A stretch of 64,000 nt of DNA from positions 78,189,625 through 78,253,624 of the forward strand of contig CM063500.1 of the NCBI GenBank assembly GCA_032207245.1. The letters run 5' to 3'. The notes beneath the pieces were generated by a model. The model was given only the letters and a program-made list of their open reading frames with translations. It was not told the DNA's origin and did not search any database. This document shows positions 38,590-50,084 of this stretch, in pieces. Source of the DNA: Pardosa pseudoannulata. Lineage: Eukaryota; Arthropoda; Arachnida; Araneae; Lycosidae. The stretch's first letter is position 1, and every line of letters begins with the position of its first letter. The position numbers and the translations under genes were made by a program.

Positions 38590-40372
38590 AATTCAACGTC
38601 TTTGCCTCTTTAAAAACTGTACGTATTTATTTCAAATTCAATGTCTTTAGTCTCTTTAAAAATGTTCTTAATTATTTCAAATTCAACGTCCCTAGTCTCT
38701 TTAAAAAATGTACTTGACTATTTCAAAAAGACGTTTCTTGTCCCTTTAAAAAAATGTACTTGACTATTTCAAAATGAACGTTTCTTGTCCCTTTAAAAAA
38801 GTACTTGACTATTTCAAAATGAACGTTTCCTGTCTCTTTAAAAAATGTACTTGACTATTTGAAAAGGTACGTTTCTTGTCCCTTTAAAAAAATGTACTTG
38901 ACTATTTCAAAAAGACGTTTCTTGTCTCTTTAAAAAAATGTACTTGACTATTTCAAAATAAACGTTTCTTGTCTCTTTAAAATATGTATTTGACTATTTC
39001 AAAATGAAGGTTTCTTGTCCCTTTAAAAAAGTACTTGACTATTTCAAAATGAACGTTTCCTGTCTCTTTAAAAAATGTACTTGACTATTTGAAAAGGTAC
39101 GTTTCTTGTCCCTTTAAAAAAGTATTTGACTATTTCAAATAAACTTTTCTTGTCCCTTTAAAATAAGTACTTGACTATTTCAAAATAAACTTTTCTTGTC
39201 TTTAAAATAAGTACTTGACTATTTCAAAATAAACGTTTCTTGTCTCTTTAAATTATGTATTTGACTATTTCAAAATGAAGGTTTCTTGTCCCTTTAAAAA
39301 AGTACTTGACTATTTCAAAATAAACTTTTCTTGTCCCTTTAAAAAATGTACTTGACTATTTCAAAAAGACGTTTCTTGTCTCTTTAAAAAAGTATTTGAC
39401 TATTTCAAAACGTTTCTTGTCTCTATAAATTATGTACTTGGCTATTTAAAAATGAACGTTTCTTATCCCTTTGAAAGAAGTAGTTGACTATTTCAAAATG
39501 AACGTTTCTTGTCTCTTTAAAAAATGTACTTGACTATTTGAAAAGGTACGTTTCTTGTCCCTTTAAAAAAGTATTTGACTATTTCAAAACGTTTCTTGTC
39601 TCTATAAATTATGTACTTGACTATTTAAAAATGAACGTTTCTTATCCCTTTGAAAGAAGTAGTTGACTATTTCAAAAGGTACGTTTCTTGTCCCTTTGAA
39701 AGAAGTAGTTGACTATTTCAAAAGGTACGTTTCTTGTCCCTTTAAAAAAAGTATTTGACTATTTCAAAATGAACTTTTCTTGTCCCTTTAAAATAAGTTC
39801 TTGACTATTTCTAAATGTACGTTTCTTGTCCATTTGAAAGAAGTACTTGACTATTTCAAAATGAACGTTTCTTGTCTCTTTAAAATATGTATTTGACTAT
39901 TTCAAAATGAAGGTTTCTTGTCCCTTTAAAAAAGTACTTGACTATTTCAAAATGAACGTTTCTTGTCTCTTTAAAAAATGTACTTGACTATTTCAAAAGG
40001 TACGTTTCTTGTCCCTTTAAAAAAAGTATTTGACTATTTCAAAATGAACTTTTCTTGTCCCTTTAAAATAAGTTCTTGACTATTTTAAAAGGAACGTTTC
40101 TTGTCTCTTTAAAAAATGTACTTGACTATTTCAAAAAGTACGTTTCTTGTCCCTTTAAAAAAGTATTTGACTATTTCAAAATGAACTTTTCTTGTCCCTT
40201 TAAAAGAAGTACTTGACTATTTTAAAAGGAACGTTTCTTGTCTCTTTAAAAAAGTATTTGACTATTACAAAACGTTTCTTGTCTCTTTAAAATATGTACT
40301 TGACTATTTCAAAATGAACGTCCCTTGTCTCTTTACAAAATGTATTTGACTATTTCAAAATTACCGTTAAAA
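38590..40372 (+). repeat. ~48 bp minisatellite, about 36 units
   Basis: The unit is close to ACGTTTCTTGTCCCTTTAAA followed by AAAGTACTTGACTATTTCAAAATGA. Length varies from about 40 to 52 bp through A-run and AATGA/GGTAC differences. Runs of several units recur in the same order (for example the series ending in GAAAAGGTACGTTTC), which points to higher-order duplication. Confidence 0.95.
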
Positions 40373-40778
40373 TATATTTTTTCATTAACGTCTTGATTTT
40401 ATTACATTCCATAGTAAAAACAAATTTTAATTGTTTTTTCTGTAACAACTTGTTTTTATTGATATGATGCTACAGGGCGTCTACCGGAGACAGTTCTTGA
40501 CGTCCAGGAGACGTCAAAGTTTACATTTGTGCATAAAATGACTGACATCTCCCAGACGTCGTTGTAAATCAAGCGGTTAGACTCGTTATAAAAAGCGGCT
40601 AAGCTGTTCTATACTTGGTGTGACTTCAAACAAGTTGAGCAACAGGGTCGATCTAAATGACTACAAAGTTGATTGTATCACTCTAAACCAAATCGAGGCC
40701 CTTCACGATCTGGTTCCTCTATAATGTAAAGCAGTGACAGTAAACACTGGTGAGAAACATGTGACCAAGTGTACTCAC
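40373..40778. other. Unique sequence with a GACGTC-rich palindromic patch
   Basis: 40494-40565 holds several inverted GACGTC/AGACGTC motifs (TTGACGTCCAGGAGACGTCA and CTCCCAGACGTCG). The same kind of motif is in the two repeats at 50.1-50.5 kb, so it is probably part of a shared interspersed element. Confidence 0.45.
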
Positions 40779-41018
40779 CATGGCTTTTCCTTTCAATAAC
40801 AACGTGATAGCTCTAAGTGAATTTAAATTGATGAGGACATCGTTACCTGCCTGATGAATGGCACAACTTTCGGTGTGGGCGTCAATAGACGAATAATCCA
40901 AACTGCTCCCCCCTCTTTTTCGAATCCGACCGCAATAATTCACAACTCGAAATTCGGGTGGATCTCGATTCTCTATCTTAGACTCATCTTTCCTTGACCG
41001 GAAATATGTATAAATCAC
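40779..41018 (-). CDS. Candidate coding exon, unknown protein (low support)
   Basis: On the minus strand an open frame reads SRKDESKIENRDPPEFRVVN, then YCGRIRKRGGSSLDYSSIDA and on to LKGKAM, ending at a perfect donor, GTGAGT (+ strand 40773-40778). Base composition is more balanced than the flanking satellites and the frame is open for 80 codons. The 5' limit is unclear; a possible acceptor is near 41000. I recognise no domain. It may equally be chance or a fragment of an unknown repeat. Confidence 0.25.
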
Positions 41019-41440
41019 CTTGTCGGTTCTTTTTTCCCAGCGTTTGCGTTGGAGGGTTTAATTTTTTCTTTATTTTTCAGGTCGAGGTAATCTTTTGAGC
41101 CGAGAATGGGTTGCATTTTTGGGGTGGTGGATGGGAAAAAATTCCTTACCACTGAGAAACATCGGGACTGAGGTGAGAACAACTTTCGCGTTGGATGATA
41201 ACAGACAAAACTGGTTACTGACGAGCATGATGCACGATGGATAACTTGGGCAACATTCGCAAAACTCATGGACTACTGAAAACATAATTTTGTATTTCAC
41301 GTTTTACTAATATTTTTAATGTTTAGGAGACAAATTCCCTTTAAATCTTTAAAAATTTGATTTTTTAATTTTAACTTTTAAAATTTTTGGACATTTCTAA
41401 ATCGTTTAAAATAAATACTATTAAAATATTCGGAGTAGAA
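41019..41440. other. Unassigned sequence before the satellite
   Basis: Short minus-strand open frames exist between 41015 and 41300 but none has a recognisable motif. From about 41340 the sequence grades into satellite-like AT-rich DNA. Confidence 0.35.
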
Positions 41441-44400
41441 ACAGTAAAACTACACAATCTTTCTATTTAATATCATAACTTTTAAAGAAACTTTAAAACT
41501 ATAAATGCATTTAACTGAAACTGGTGTTTTAAATTTAATTTTCAAATTTTGCCCTGTGTAAATAAAAAGCTATCGCACATATTAATTTCAAATTTTCACA
41601 GTAAATACATTGTAAACCACGATGAAACTCTACTTCCTTTCTTCGTTGTTGTTTAACCCCTTAATGTGCACACTCGAGTTAACTCGAGCGCGCTAAACTG
41701 GCCAAATTGTGCACATTCGAGATAATTCGAGCTGCGTTGTACATTATGTTGCTATAATTTTTCACACTCGAATGCAATCGAGAATGGAAAATAACAATGT
41801 GAAAGAAAACAATCGTTTTATTGATATTTATCATTTACATGGGATTGTAAGCTATAACACTTACTTATTCAAGTATAAAATATATTTTTTTCTACTTATC
41901 ACTTACGACTTATCTTTACTTTGTGAGCCGCTATCCGGCAGGGTATTGAATGTAAAATAAAATACGATTGTTAACTATTTTATTACTAAGTTCTGGCTGT
42001 AAAGACATCCTTGACACGAAGTGTCACTTTATGTACTTTATTCTTGAGATATGAAACATAAGGGTTTCATATTTGATACAACGCATCAAGGAATGACACA
42101 TCATACTGTCAATTGGTAGATTGCCTATCAATTGAACAACATACTATTTCGACAATAATAATAATATTCTAAAAACTAGAAATCATACCAATTGTATAAA
42201 TATCCAATATACTCAAATTTTGATTTTTGTATTTTTGTAATTTTCTTGGCAAGACAACGCTATAAATTGTGTTGTTACACTAAAAAATTAATTTTTTGGC
42301 CGACCTTTTTTTAAAAAAAAACTATGCATTAAGGGGTTAAATAATTTAGCATTTATAGTATTTAAAATGGAATTTTCTAACAATATTCTAGAACCTGTAA
42401 AACTACATAATCTTTGCATTTAATATCATAACTTTTAAGGAAACTTTAAAAACTTAAAATGCATTTTACTGAAAATGGTGTTTTAAATTTAATTTTGAAA
42501 TTTTGCACTCTGTAAATAAAAAACTATCGCACATATTAATTTCAAATTTTAACAGTAAATAATTTACAGACTTACAATAAAACTATACTTACATTTTTCA
42601 TTGTTTAGATAATTTAGCATTTACAGTATTTAAAATGGAATTTTCAAACAATATTTTAGAACCTGTAAAACTACATAATCTTTGCATTTAATACCATATC
42701 TTTTAAGAAAACTATAAAAACGTAAGATGTATTTTGCTGAAAATGGTGTTTTAAATTTAATTTTCAAATTTTGCCCTCTGTAAATTAAAAGCTATCGCAC
42801 ATATTAATTTCAAATTTTCACAGTAAATATATTATAGACCTACGATGAAACTCTACTTACTTTTTTCATTTTTTAAATAATTTAGCATTTATAGTACTTA
42901 AAATGGAATTTTCACACAATATTCTAGAACCTGTAAAACTACATAATCTTTGTATTTAATATCATAACTTTTAAGAAAACTATAAAGGCTTAAAATACAT
43001 TTTACTGAAAATGGTCTTTCAAAACTAATTTTCAAATTTCACACTTTTTAAATAAAATACTATCGCACATATTATTTTCAAATTTTCACAGTAAATACAT
43101 TGTAAACCTGCGATGAAACTCTACTTACTTTCTTTGTTGTTTAAATAATTTAGCATTTATAGTATTTAAAATGGATTTTTAAACAATATTCTAGAACGTG
43201 TAAAACTACACAATCTTTCATTTAATATCGTTTTTAAGAGAACTATAAAAACAATGATTTTTATTGAAAATGGTGTTTTAAATTTAATTTTCAAATTTCG
43301 CACTCTATAAATAAAAAGCTATCGCACATATTAATTTCAAATTTTCACAGTAAATGTATTATAGCCCTACAGTGAAATTCTACTTACTTTTTTCATTCTT
43401 TAAATTATTTACAATTTATAGTATTTAAAACGAAATTTTCAAACAATATTCTAGAACCTGTAAAACATGTAAATTTAAAACCTGTAAAACTGCACAATCT
43501 TTGCATTTAATATCATAACTTTTAAGGAAACAATAAAAACTTTAAATGAATTTTATTGAAAATGGTGTTTTAAATTTAATTTTCAAATTTCGCACTCTGT
43601 AAATAAAAAGCTATCGCACAAATTAATTTCAAATTTTCACAGTAAATACACTATAGACCGACAATGAAACTCTACTTACTTTTTCATTGTTTAAATAATT
43701 TAGTATTTATAGTATTTAAAATGGAATTTTCACACAATATTCTATAACCTGTAAAACTACATAATCTTTGCATTTAATATCATAACTTTTAAGGAAACAA
43801 TAAAAATTTTAAATGGGTTTTACTGAAAATGGTGTTTTAAATTTAATTTTCAAATTTCGCACTTTGTTAATAAAAAGCTATCGCACATATTAATTTCAAA
43901 CTTTCACAGTAAATACATTATAGACCTACGATGAAACTCTTCTTATCTTTTTCGTTGTTGTTTAAATAATTTAACATCTATAGTATTTAAAATAGAATTT
44001 TTAAACAATATTCTAGAACCTGTAAAATATGTAAACTTAAAACCTGTAAAACTGCACAATCTTTGCATTTAATATCATAACTTTTAAGGAAACAATAAAA
44101 ACTTTAAATGAATTTTATTAAAAATGGTGTTTTAAATTTAATTTTCAAATTTCTCACTCTGTAAATAAAAAGCTATCGCACAAATTAATTTCAAATTTTC
44201 ACAGTAAATACACTATAGACCTACAATGAAACTACTTACTTTTTCATTGTTTAGATAATTTAGCATTTACAGTATTTAAAATGGAATTTTCAAACAATAT
44301 TCTACAACCTGTAAAACTACATAATCTTTCGTTTAATACCATAACTTTTAAGGAAACAGTAAAAACTTTAAATGAATTTTATTGAAAATGGTGTTTTAAA

Positions 44401-45440
44401 TTTAATTTTCAAATTTCGCACTCTGTAAATAAAAAGCTATCGCACAAATTAATTTCAAATTTTCACAGTAAATACACTATAGACCTACAATGAAACTCTA
44501 CTTACTTTTTCATTGTTTAAATAATTTAGTATTTATAGTATTTAAAATGGAATTTTCACACAATATTCTATAACCTGTAAAACTACATAATCTTTGCATT
44601 TAATATCATAACTTTTAAGGAAACAATAAAAACTTTAAATGAATTTTACTGAAAATGGTGTTTTAAATTTAATTTTCAAATTTCGCACTCTGTAAATAAA
44701 AAGCTATCGCACATATTAATTTCAAATTTTCACAGTAAATACATTACAGACCTACGATGAAACTCTTCTTATCTTTTTCGTTGTTGTTTAAATAATTTAA
44801 CATCTATAGTATTTAAAATATAATTTTTAAACAGTATTCTAGAACCTGTAAAATATGTAAACTTAAAACCTGTAAAACTACATAATCTTTGCATTTAATA
44901 TCATAACTTTTAAGGAAACAATAAAAACTTTAAATGAATTTTACTGAAAATGGTGTTTTAAATTTAATTTTCAAATTTCGCACTCTGTAAATAAAAAGCT
45001 ATCGCACATATTAATTTCAAATTTTCACAGTAAATACACTATAGACCTACAATGAAACTCTACTTACTTTTTCATTGTTTAAATAATTTAGTATTTATAG
45101 TATTTAAAATGGAATTTTCACACAATATTCTATAACCTGTAAAACTACATAATCTTTGCATTTAATATCATAACTTTTAAGGAAACAATAAAAACTTTAA
45201 ATGAATTTTACTGAAAATGGTGTTTTAAATTTAATTTTCAAATTTCGCACTCTGTAAATAAAAAGCTATCGCACATATTAATTTCAAATTTTCACAGTAA
45301 ATACATTACAGACCTACGATGAAACTCTTCTTATCTTTTTCGTTGTTGTTTAAATAATTTAACATCTATAGTATTTAAAATATAATTTTTAAACAGTATT
45401 CTAGAAACTGTAAAACCTGTAAACTTAGAACTTGTAAAAC
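41440..45440 (+). repeat. ~267/295 bp satellite, about 12 units
   Basis: Marker TATCGCACAT occurs at about 41571, 42525, 42793, 43071, 43320, 43612, 43879, 44174, 44448, 44705, 45000 and 45267. Most spacings are 249-278 bp, with three of 292-295 bp. The longer units contain an extra CCTGTAAAACATGTAAAYTTAAAA-type duplication. In the last part long and short units recur in a near-regular pattern, a simple higher-order repeat. The gap of 954 bp after the first unit is explained by a 680 bp TTAA element. Confidence 0.93.
41657..42336 (+). mobile_element. TTAA MITE, family P5 (680 bp), inside the satellite
   Basis: TTAA at 41653-41656 and 42337-42340; termini CCCCTTAATGTGCAC and CTATGCATTAAGGGG are inverted with one mismatch in the first 12. 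The left part repeats ACTCGAGTTAACTCGAG-like palindromes. The satellite consensus TTGTTTAAATAATTTAGC gives the empty site, so this is a clean insertion. No coding capacity. Confidence 0.9.
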
Positions 45441-45897
45441 TACACAACATATTCATGAAAAAAAATTGATACTCAATATTGTTTCTATGTAAACCCTCAA
45501 TATATAGCAAAAATCTTTGGTGCATTTAGGCATGATCATAAATGCGGATGAAACTTCGAACAAGCTGGTTCGAACTTAAAAGTTAGATGAATTTATTTAC
45601 AGATATAAAACGGTAGTTTAAAACACTGATTATGCCATAGTATTTCCGAATTTTGTTTGCATACAAGTTATATAATTTTGTAAAAGAGAAGCAAAAGGAT
45701 AAGTATGTTACATCTGACTCAAGGCGTGTGTCTTCGCGGGATATACTCCTGCAAGGCTGATGCCAATTTTTCGACCAGTGCATTAAGGATTCTGAGGTGT
45801 TTTGTTATGTTGCTAAGGTACAGCAAGGGAAGGTAGAATTGCCTTATCCCAGGGAGGAGAAAGTTTGACCAGGAAAGGGAAGGGCATTTCACCCCCG
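45441..45897. other. Unassigned sequence
   Basis: AT-rich, no recognised feature. Starts where satellite similarity ends. Confidence 0.4.
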
Positions 45898-45898
45898 T

Positions 45899-46008
45899 GC
45901 CGAACGATGGCCGAATGGTAGAGTGCTGCTTTTGGTTACTGGGGTTCGCGGGTTCGAATCCCGATGAATCATGTATGTTCTTAGTCGTTTGGAATCGGCT
46001 TTAAACAG
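45899..46008 (+). mobile_element. tRNA-derived SINE, copy 3, left part
   Basis: The head CGAACGATGGCCGAATGGTA (A-box region), B box GGGTTCGAATCCCGA and body up to CGGCTTTAAACAG. The SINE resumes at 46587 after a 578 bp insertion. Confidence 0.8.
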
Positions 46009-46586
46009 CCTCCACAGGTTCCACGTCTCGAATAGATCATAGGGAGATTGTGTCTGTGGTGCAGTCGGTGACTCCAATCACTATCTACACTGCTGTCCTC
46101 TGACACACGACTTGCATCTTAAGAAATTCTCTGACATATCGAAGGAAATCTGGGCAGAGAGCCTAATAAAAAAATCCGGTACTGATAAGGAAGGCCAGGA
46201 GCTGGTTGACTGGCTCATCGATAATCAAGGAGCCATCGTGCGGCCATGAAGATTTTAACTTAAAACCACACCGCAAGGGGCAAAGTACCCCTTCAAACAC
46301 CTTCACCAACACCTGCTCTCAAGTCAGAAAGTTCCATGTAGAACACCGGGTCAACCAGAATTTTAACGTGAGCAGGACTCCTGTGGAGTGTCCCCCGCAC
46401 TTCCGGAAACTGCATTGCATGTATTTATTTGTCTAGATTGTCTACTTTTTCTTGTTATTTTATATTTTATGGGCGGAATGGTGACTTAACCCCTGCGTAA
46501 CGCAGTGCTACCGGACGGTCAGACCGAACCAGCAATTCAACACCCTGCACCAAACTTCGGGTGGGTGGCTGGTTACAGGTAGTACA
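46009..46586. mobile_element. 578 bp insertion splitting SINE copy 3, 13 bp target duplication
   Basis: CGGCTTTAAACAG is at both 45996-46008 and 46587-46599, so the intervening 578 bp is an insertion with a perfect 13 bp duplication. The ends (CCTCCACAGG and GTAGTACA) are not inverted repeats and there is no A tail, so a retroposed fragment fits better than a DNA transposon. Near 46100-46245 one frame is open for about 45 codons (HLKKFSDISKEIWAESLIKK, ELVDWLIDNQGAIV). I do not recognise it; it could be a retrocopy or an unknown retroelement. Confidence 0.75.
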
Positions 46587-46670
46587 CGGCTTTAAACAGT
46601 AGGTCCCGGTCTAATTAGCCCTCGTGTAGCAAAACAGTAGACAGTAGCGCTTCAAACCGAACCATTCCAC
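46587..46670 (+). mobile_element. tRNA-derived SINE, copy 3, right part
   Basis: Continues the body from CGGCTTTAAACAGTAGGTCC through ATTAGCCCTCGTG and the CAAACCGAACC tail, in the same orientation as the left part. Confidence 0.8.
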
Positions 46671-47078
46671 CTCCGGCCTCGCCAGTTCCAGAGAAGAGAA
46701 GGGACATTCCTGCTCTCCGACTTAGGAATGAAGGAGGCTTTATTTGAGCTGGATAAGGATAGAGACTTGTACGGGTTGTTCGGCACTATTTTCCCCCTGA
46801 TGTTTCAGCTGTGATTCTAATGTTATTTCATTATGTTTTATCATTTATATGTTCGTAATTTGTCGTAAAATAAACGTGTTTTAATGTTGATCGCTGCAGT
46901 GAGATTTCTGGTTCGGAGAGGCTGTTTTCTTACAATGAACCCACAGTATCTGCTCCTGTAAAAGTAAGAGAGCAGGTACGGAAGAAGAGACCGTCTATTG
47001 CAGTACTCACACAAAATAATCAAATTAATAGCATTAAACTTTTTATTAAGATAATATGTTTGAAAGTTCCTTTATATG

Positions 47079-47269
47079 GGCTGCTACTCATGGCGGTCAT
47101 CTACAACACTAGATTATCTAATGACGTCACTAGAAGTGCATTTAGGCACTTTGGATTATTTCGAAGAGGGGAGCTTTTGCTACTCTGGAGGGAATTTTCG
47201 TCATAATGACGTTCCCAGCCGAAAAAACGACTATTTCGATCGTTTAGAGCCCTTGTAAGTAGCCGCCAA
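47079..47269 (+). mobile_element. MITE-B copy 1
   Basis: Termini GGCTGCTACTCA and TAAGTAGCCGCC are inverted. The body shares CTAATGACGTCACTAGAAGT, GGGAGCTTTTGCTACTCTG and TCGATCGTTTAGA-type blocks with 48050-48240. Confidence 0.75.
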
Positions 47270-47302
47270 GACATTTTTTGTTGTTACTAATTAGGTACAC
47301 CA

Positions 47303-47439
47303 AGAGCCGGTCTCACCAAAGTCGTTTAACGTCTAACCACGATTAACCCTGGTGCCAACCAATTGTGGGGAGCAATTTTCTGTGTAAATAGAGATTAATC
47401 GAGGATAACCGTTAAACGACTTTGGTTACACCGGACCTT
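47303..47439 (+). mobile_element. MITE-A copy 2
   Basis: Near-palindromic element: GCCGGTCTCACCAAAGTCGT at the left, ACGACTTTGGTTACACCGG at the right. AACCAATTGTGGGGAGCAAT in the middle. Confidence 0.8.
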
Positions 47440-47586
47440 AAAATATTAAACACACGGTTTAAAATTTTAAGTGTTCGTATTTTGTTCAAATAATAAGCGT
47501 TTTTTTAGTGTTAATCGCTGATTTGAAATTAATTGCCGGTGAGACGGTTTCCTAAGCGAACCTACAGTATCTGACTATCTGATTCT

Positions 47587-47903
47587 GGGGCTTACTCTTG
47601 ACGTTGAGAGTCGGTTCGAACGTTCGTTGGGACGTCACTTTGAAGTCAGCTTGATCGTTCGCTCACATAGGCCCTTACTCTGGACGTTGCGGTTCGTTTC
47701 GAACCTTCGTTGTGACGTCATTTTGACACCAGCTTGCGGACATTATGCAAGCAAATGATCAAGCTGACTTCAAAGTGACGTCACTACGAACGTTCGACCC
47801 GACTCGCAACGTCCAGAGTAAACTCCATAATCCGCAAGCTGAAGTCAAAGTGACGTCATAACGAAGGTTCGAATCGAACCGCAACGTCCACAGTAAGAGC
47901 CCC
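47587..47903 (+). mobile_element. Fold-back MITE-C (317 bp)
   Basis: The ends GGGGCTTACTCTTGACGTTG and CAACGTCCACAGTAAGAGCC are inverted. Two arm pairs are visible. 47587-47660 pairs with about 47757-47823 (GATCAAGCTGACTTCAAAGT). 47668-47742 pairs with about 47828-47903 (CCGCAAGCTGAAGTCAAAGT). The arms are therefore ordered 1, 2, 1', 2', so two related fold-back units overlap rather than nest. Confidence 0.75.
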
Positions 47904-47907
47904 TGTA

Positions 47908-48042
47908 AAGGCCGGTCTAACCAAAGTCGTTTAACGGTTAACCGTAATTGACCCATGGCGCCAACCAATGATGGGAAGCAGTTCTTCCTTTAAACAGATT
48001 AAACACGGTTAGCCGTTAAACGACTTTGGTGAGACTGGTCCT
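47908..48042 (+). mobile_element. MITE-A copy 3
   Basis: GGCCGGTCTAACCAAAGTCG to CGACTTTGGTGAGACTGGTC; nearly perfect inverted ends. It starts 4 bp after MITE-C and ends 7 bp before MITE-B copy 2. Confidence 0.85.
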
Positions 48043-48049
48043 AAAAGTA

Positions 48050-48240
48050 AGGCTGCTACTCTCGACGATCATCCACACCACTAGACTATCTAATGACGTC
48101 ACTAGAAGTGCATTTCGGCACGTTGGGTTATGTCGAAGATGGGAGCTTTTGCTACTCTGAGGGGATTTTCGTCAATATGGAGTAGCCAATCGAAAAAATC
48201 GACTATTCCGATCGTTTAGAATCCCTGTGAGTAGCAGCCT
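48050..48240 (+). mobile_element. MITE-B copy 2
   Basis: Ends AGGCTGCTACTC and GAGTAGCAGCCT are perfect 12 bp inverted repeats. 191 bp. Best-preserved MITE-B. Confidence 0.85.
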
Positions 48241-48253
48241 AAATTTGACATTA

Positions 48254-48381
48254 AGGGTCGGTCTCAGTCGTTTAACGATTAACCGTGATTAACCCATGGC
48301 ACCAACCAATGGTAAGACACAATTCTCCGTTTAAACAGAGTTTAATCGCGGTTAGCCGTTAAACGACTTTGATGAGACCTT
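48254..48381 (+). mobile_element. MITE-A copy 4
   Basis: GGTCGGTCTCAGTCGTTTAA to CGACTTTGATGAGACC. A 5-7 bp deletion near the left end (CTCA|GTCG) removes part of the CCAAA motif. Confidence 0.8.
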
Positions 48382-50084
48382 AATTCTTTAATGTTTGAGT
48401 AAATGAGAGTTTCTTGATAATCAATGGCATCATGAATTTTTTTGCTGCAATCACTGCAGCGTTGGCAGTTTCACCAGAGTCACTGCTACGGGGTTCTCAT
48501 ACTTCTGAACACGACGTTTTCAATGGTTAACTATCGGGCGGTCACTTAAGGTGAATAATTATTTTTATGGAGTTTGTGAATTCTTATACTGTTTTAAAAT
48601 TTAACTTTGCGAAGTCAATTGAAGGGGGCTTTAAGCTTAAAAGAATGTCGAATTGTTTCAATTCGGTCATAGCGTTCTCACGTTTACAAGTATGTGTGAA
48701 AAAAAATTATATCTGTGTTTTCAGTATTTTGAAAGTTACTCGTGTATATATTTTATAGCATTTCTTAAAAAATGAACATTGTAAATGTGTTTTTCCCGTG
48801 TTTTACTTTTCTTCAAATTCTATGCATTACAAACTGTGTCCAAGTCTTACTTTTTGTTGAACATGCAACCGTTAAATTATATATACGAATTTTCTGTCAT
48901 GTGTAGGATAAAGCTGAAAATGAAGTAAGTAAAAAGTTGACTCATTTTGTTATACTAAAATATATTGAACTGTCAAAATGCATTATATTTAACTGTGTCG
49001 GTTTATTTTTTATGAAATATAATTCCTAAGGTATCCAAAAATTCCTGCACAGATTTACGTAGAAAGCATTTATAGAACACATTTGGAGTCGACTTCAAAT
49101 GCAAAGATTATAAAAGTATTTTACAGGTTAAAAATAATTAAATGATTTGATTAGATTTTATTTTCCTAACCTGTTTTAAATTGGATTCTAAATTACAAAA
49201 TAATTACAATATCTAATGTAATAATTTTTTCTTTTAAAAGAGTGCCATATCCCCTTAAAATTGAATGGTATTTAGGTACATTTTGCTGTTTTTCAAACGA
49301 GTTTATTACATGAAGAATTATATATAAATTTACTTTACGTGTGCATTCTAGTTTGATTAAAAGGTTAAATGTTTGTATTTTATCGGTAAGTATATATTAA
49401 GTTTACAGTCTGAACTTTTTAACGAGTTTATTTATACGAGTAGCGAGTTTTATACGAGTTTATTTATACGAGTAGCGAGTTTTATAACAGTTTATAAGAG
49501 TCACGAGTATTTAACAAGTTTTATTTATACGAGTCACGAGTATTTAACGAGTTTTAGTTATACGAGTATAAACGTTTTTAACAAACGAGTTTTATTTTTA
49601 TATCTATTAACAAATTCAAGATATTGTTTCAAATTTGTTAAACGATCCAAATAAATCTCGCTACTTTTTAGCCATTTTTAATGACTAAAATGTATTAATC
49701 TATAAACCAATAGCCATTTAAAAATGGAAGAACATTTCAGATTTTGTCAGTATATTACCATTTCAAAACTTTTAAGAAATGTTTTAGGTTAAGAGTTCAC
49801 GTTAAAACTACGATCTAACAGATTTAGTTAACACTTTGATCTATTTGTGATCTAATGGAAAAACAGTGGAAATGAATTCTTCTATTTATCCTCATAGAAT
49901 TTGGTTATGAATCATTCCACATTTCTTTTTACATTTTTTCATATAAATTCAGGCATGCCAACTTCTCAGATGGCCCCGAAAGATAACAAAACTACTGAAC
50001 AACTAAAAGATCAAAATTCAGCAATCAAATAATGCTGACTATAATATTCATTCCACACAGTAATACTGCATATGAAAGCGTGTT
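48382..50084. other. Unassigned AT-rich sequence with a short minisatellite
   Basis: 49418-49600 repeats TTTATACGAGT and AACGAGTTTTA-type motifs at about 30 bp spacing, six or so times. The rest shows nothing recognisable; several ATG-initiated short frames are not supported. Confidence 0.5.

Larger units (their letters stand above)
46848..47575 (+). repeat. Diverged direct repeat pair enclosing MITEs
   Basis: 46848-46965 and 47473-47575 are similar: GTTCGTAATTTGTCG / GTTCGTATTTTGTTC, then GTGTTTTAATGTTGATCGCT / TTTTAGTGTTAATCGCT, and both end at CCTACAGTATCTG or CCCACAGTATCTG. Together with the repeated MITE-B/MITE-A pairs this suggests an old segmental duplication. Confidence 0.55.

Noticed and set aside
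38590..40372. ~48 bp regular repeats resembling a CRISPR array
   Set aside because: Units are contiguous and variable throughout, with no conserved repeat plus unique spacer pattern and no cas genes.
46206..46436. 76-residue frame as a gene
   Set aside because: It lies inside the 578 bp insertion with a 13 bp duplication; more likely part of a retroposed segment.
46490..46510. TTAACCCCTGCG as the end of another TTAA element
   Set aside because: No matching inverted end with TTAA within reach.
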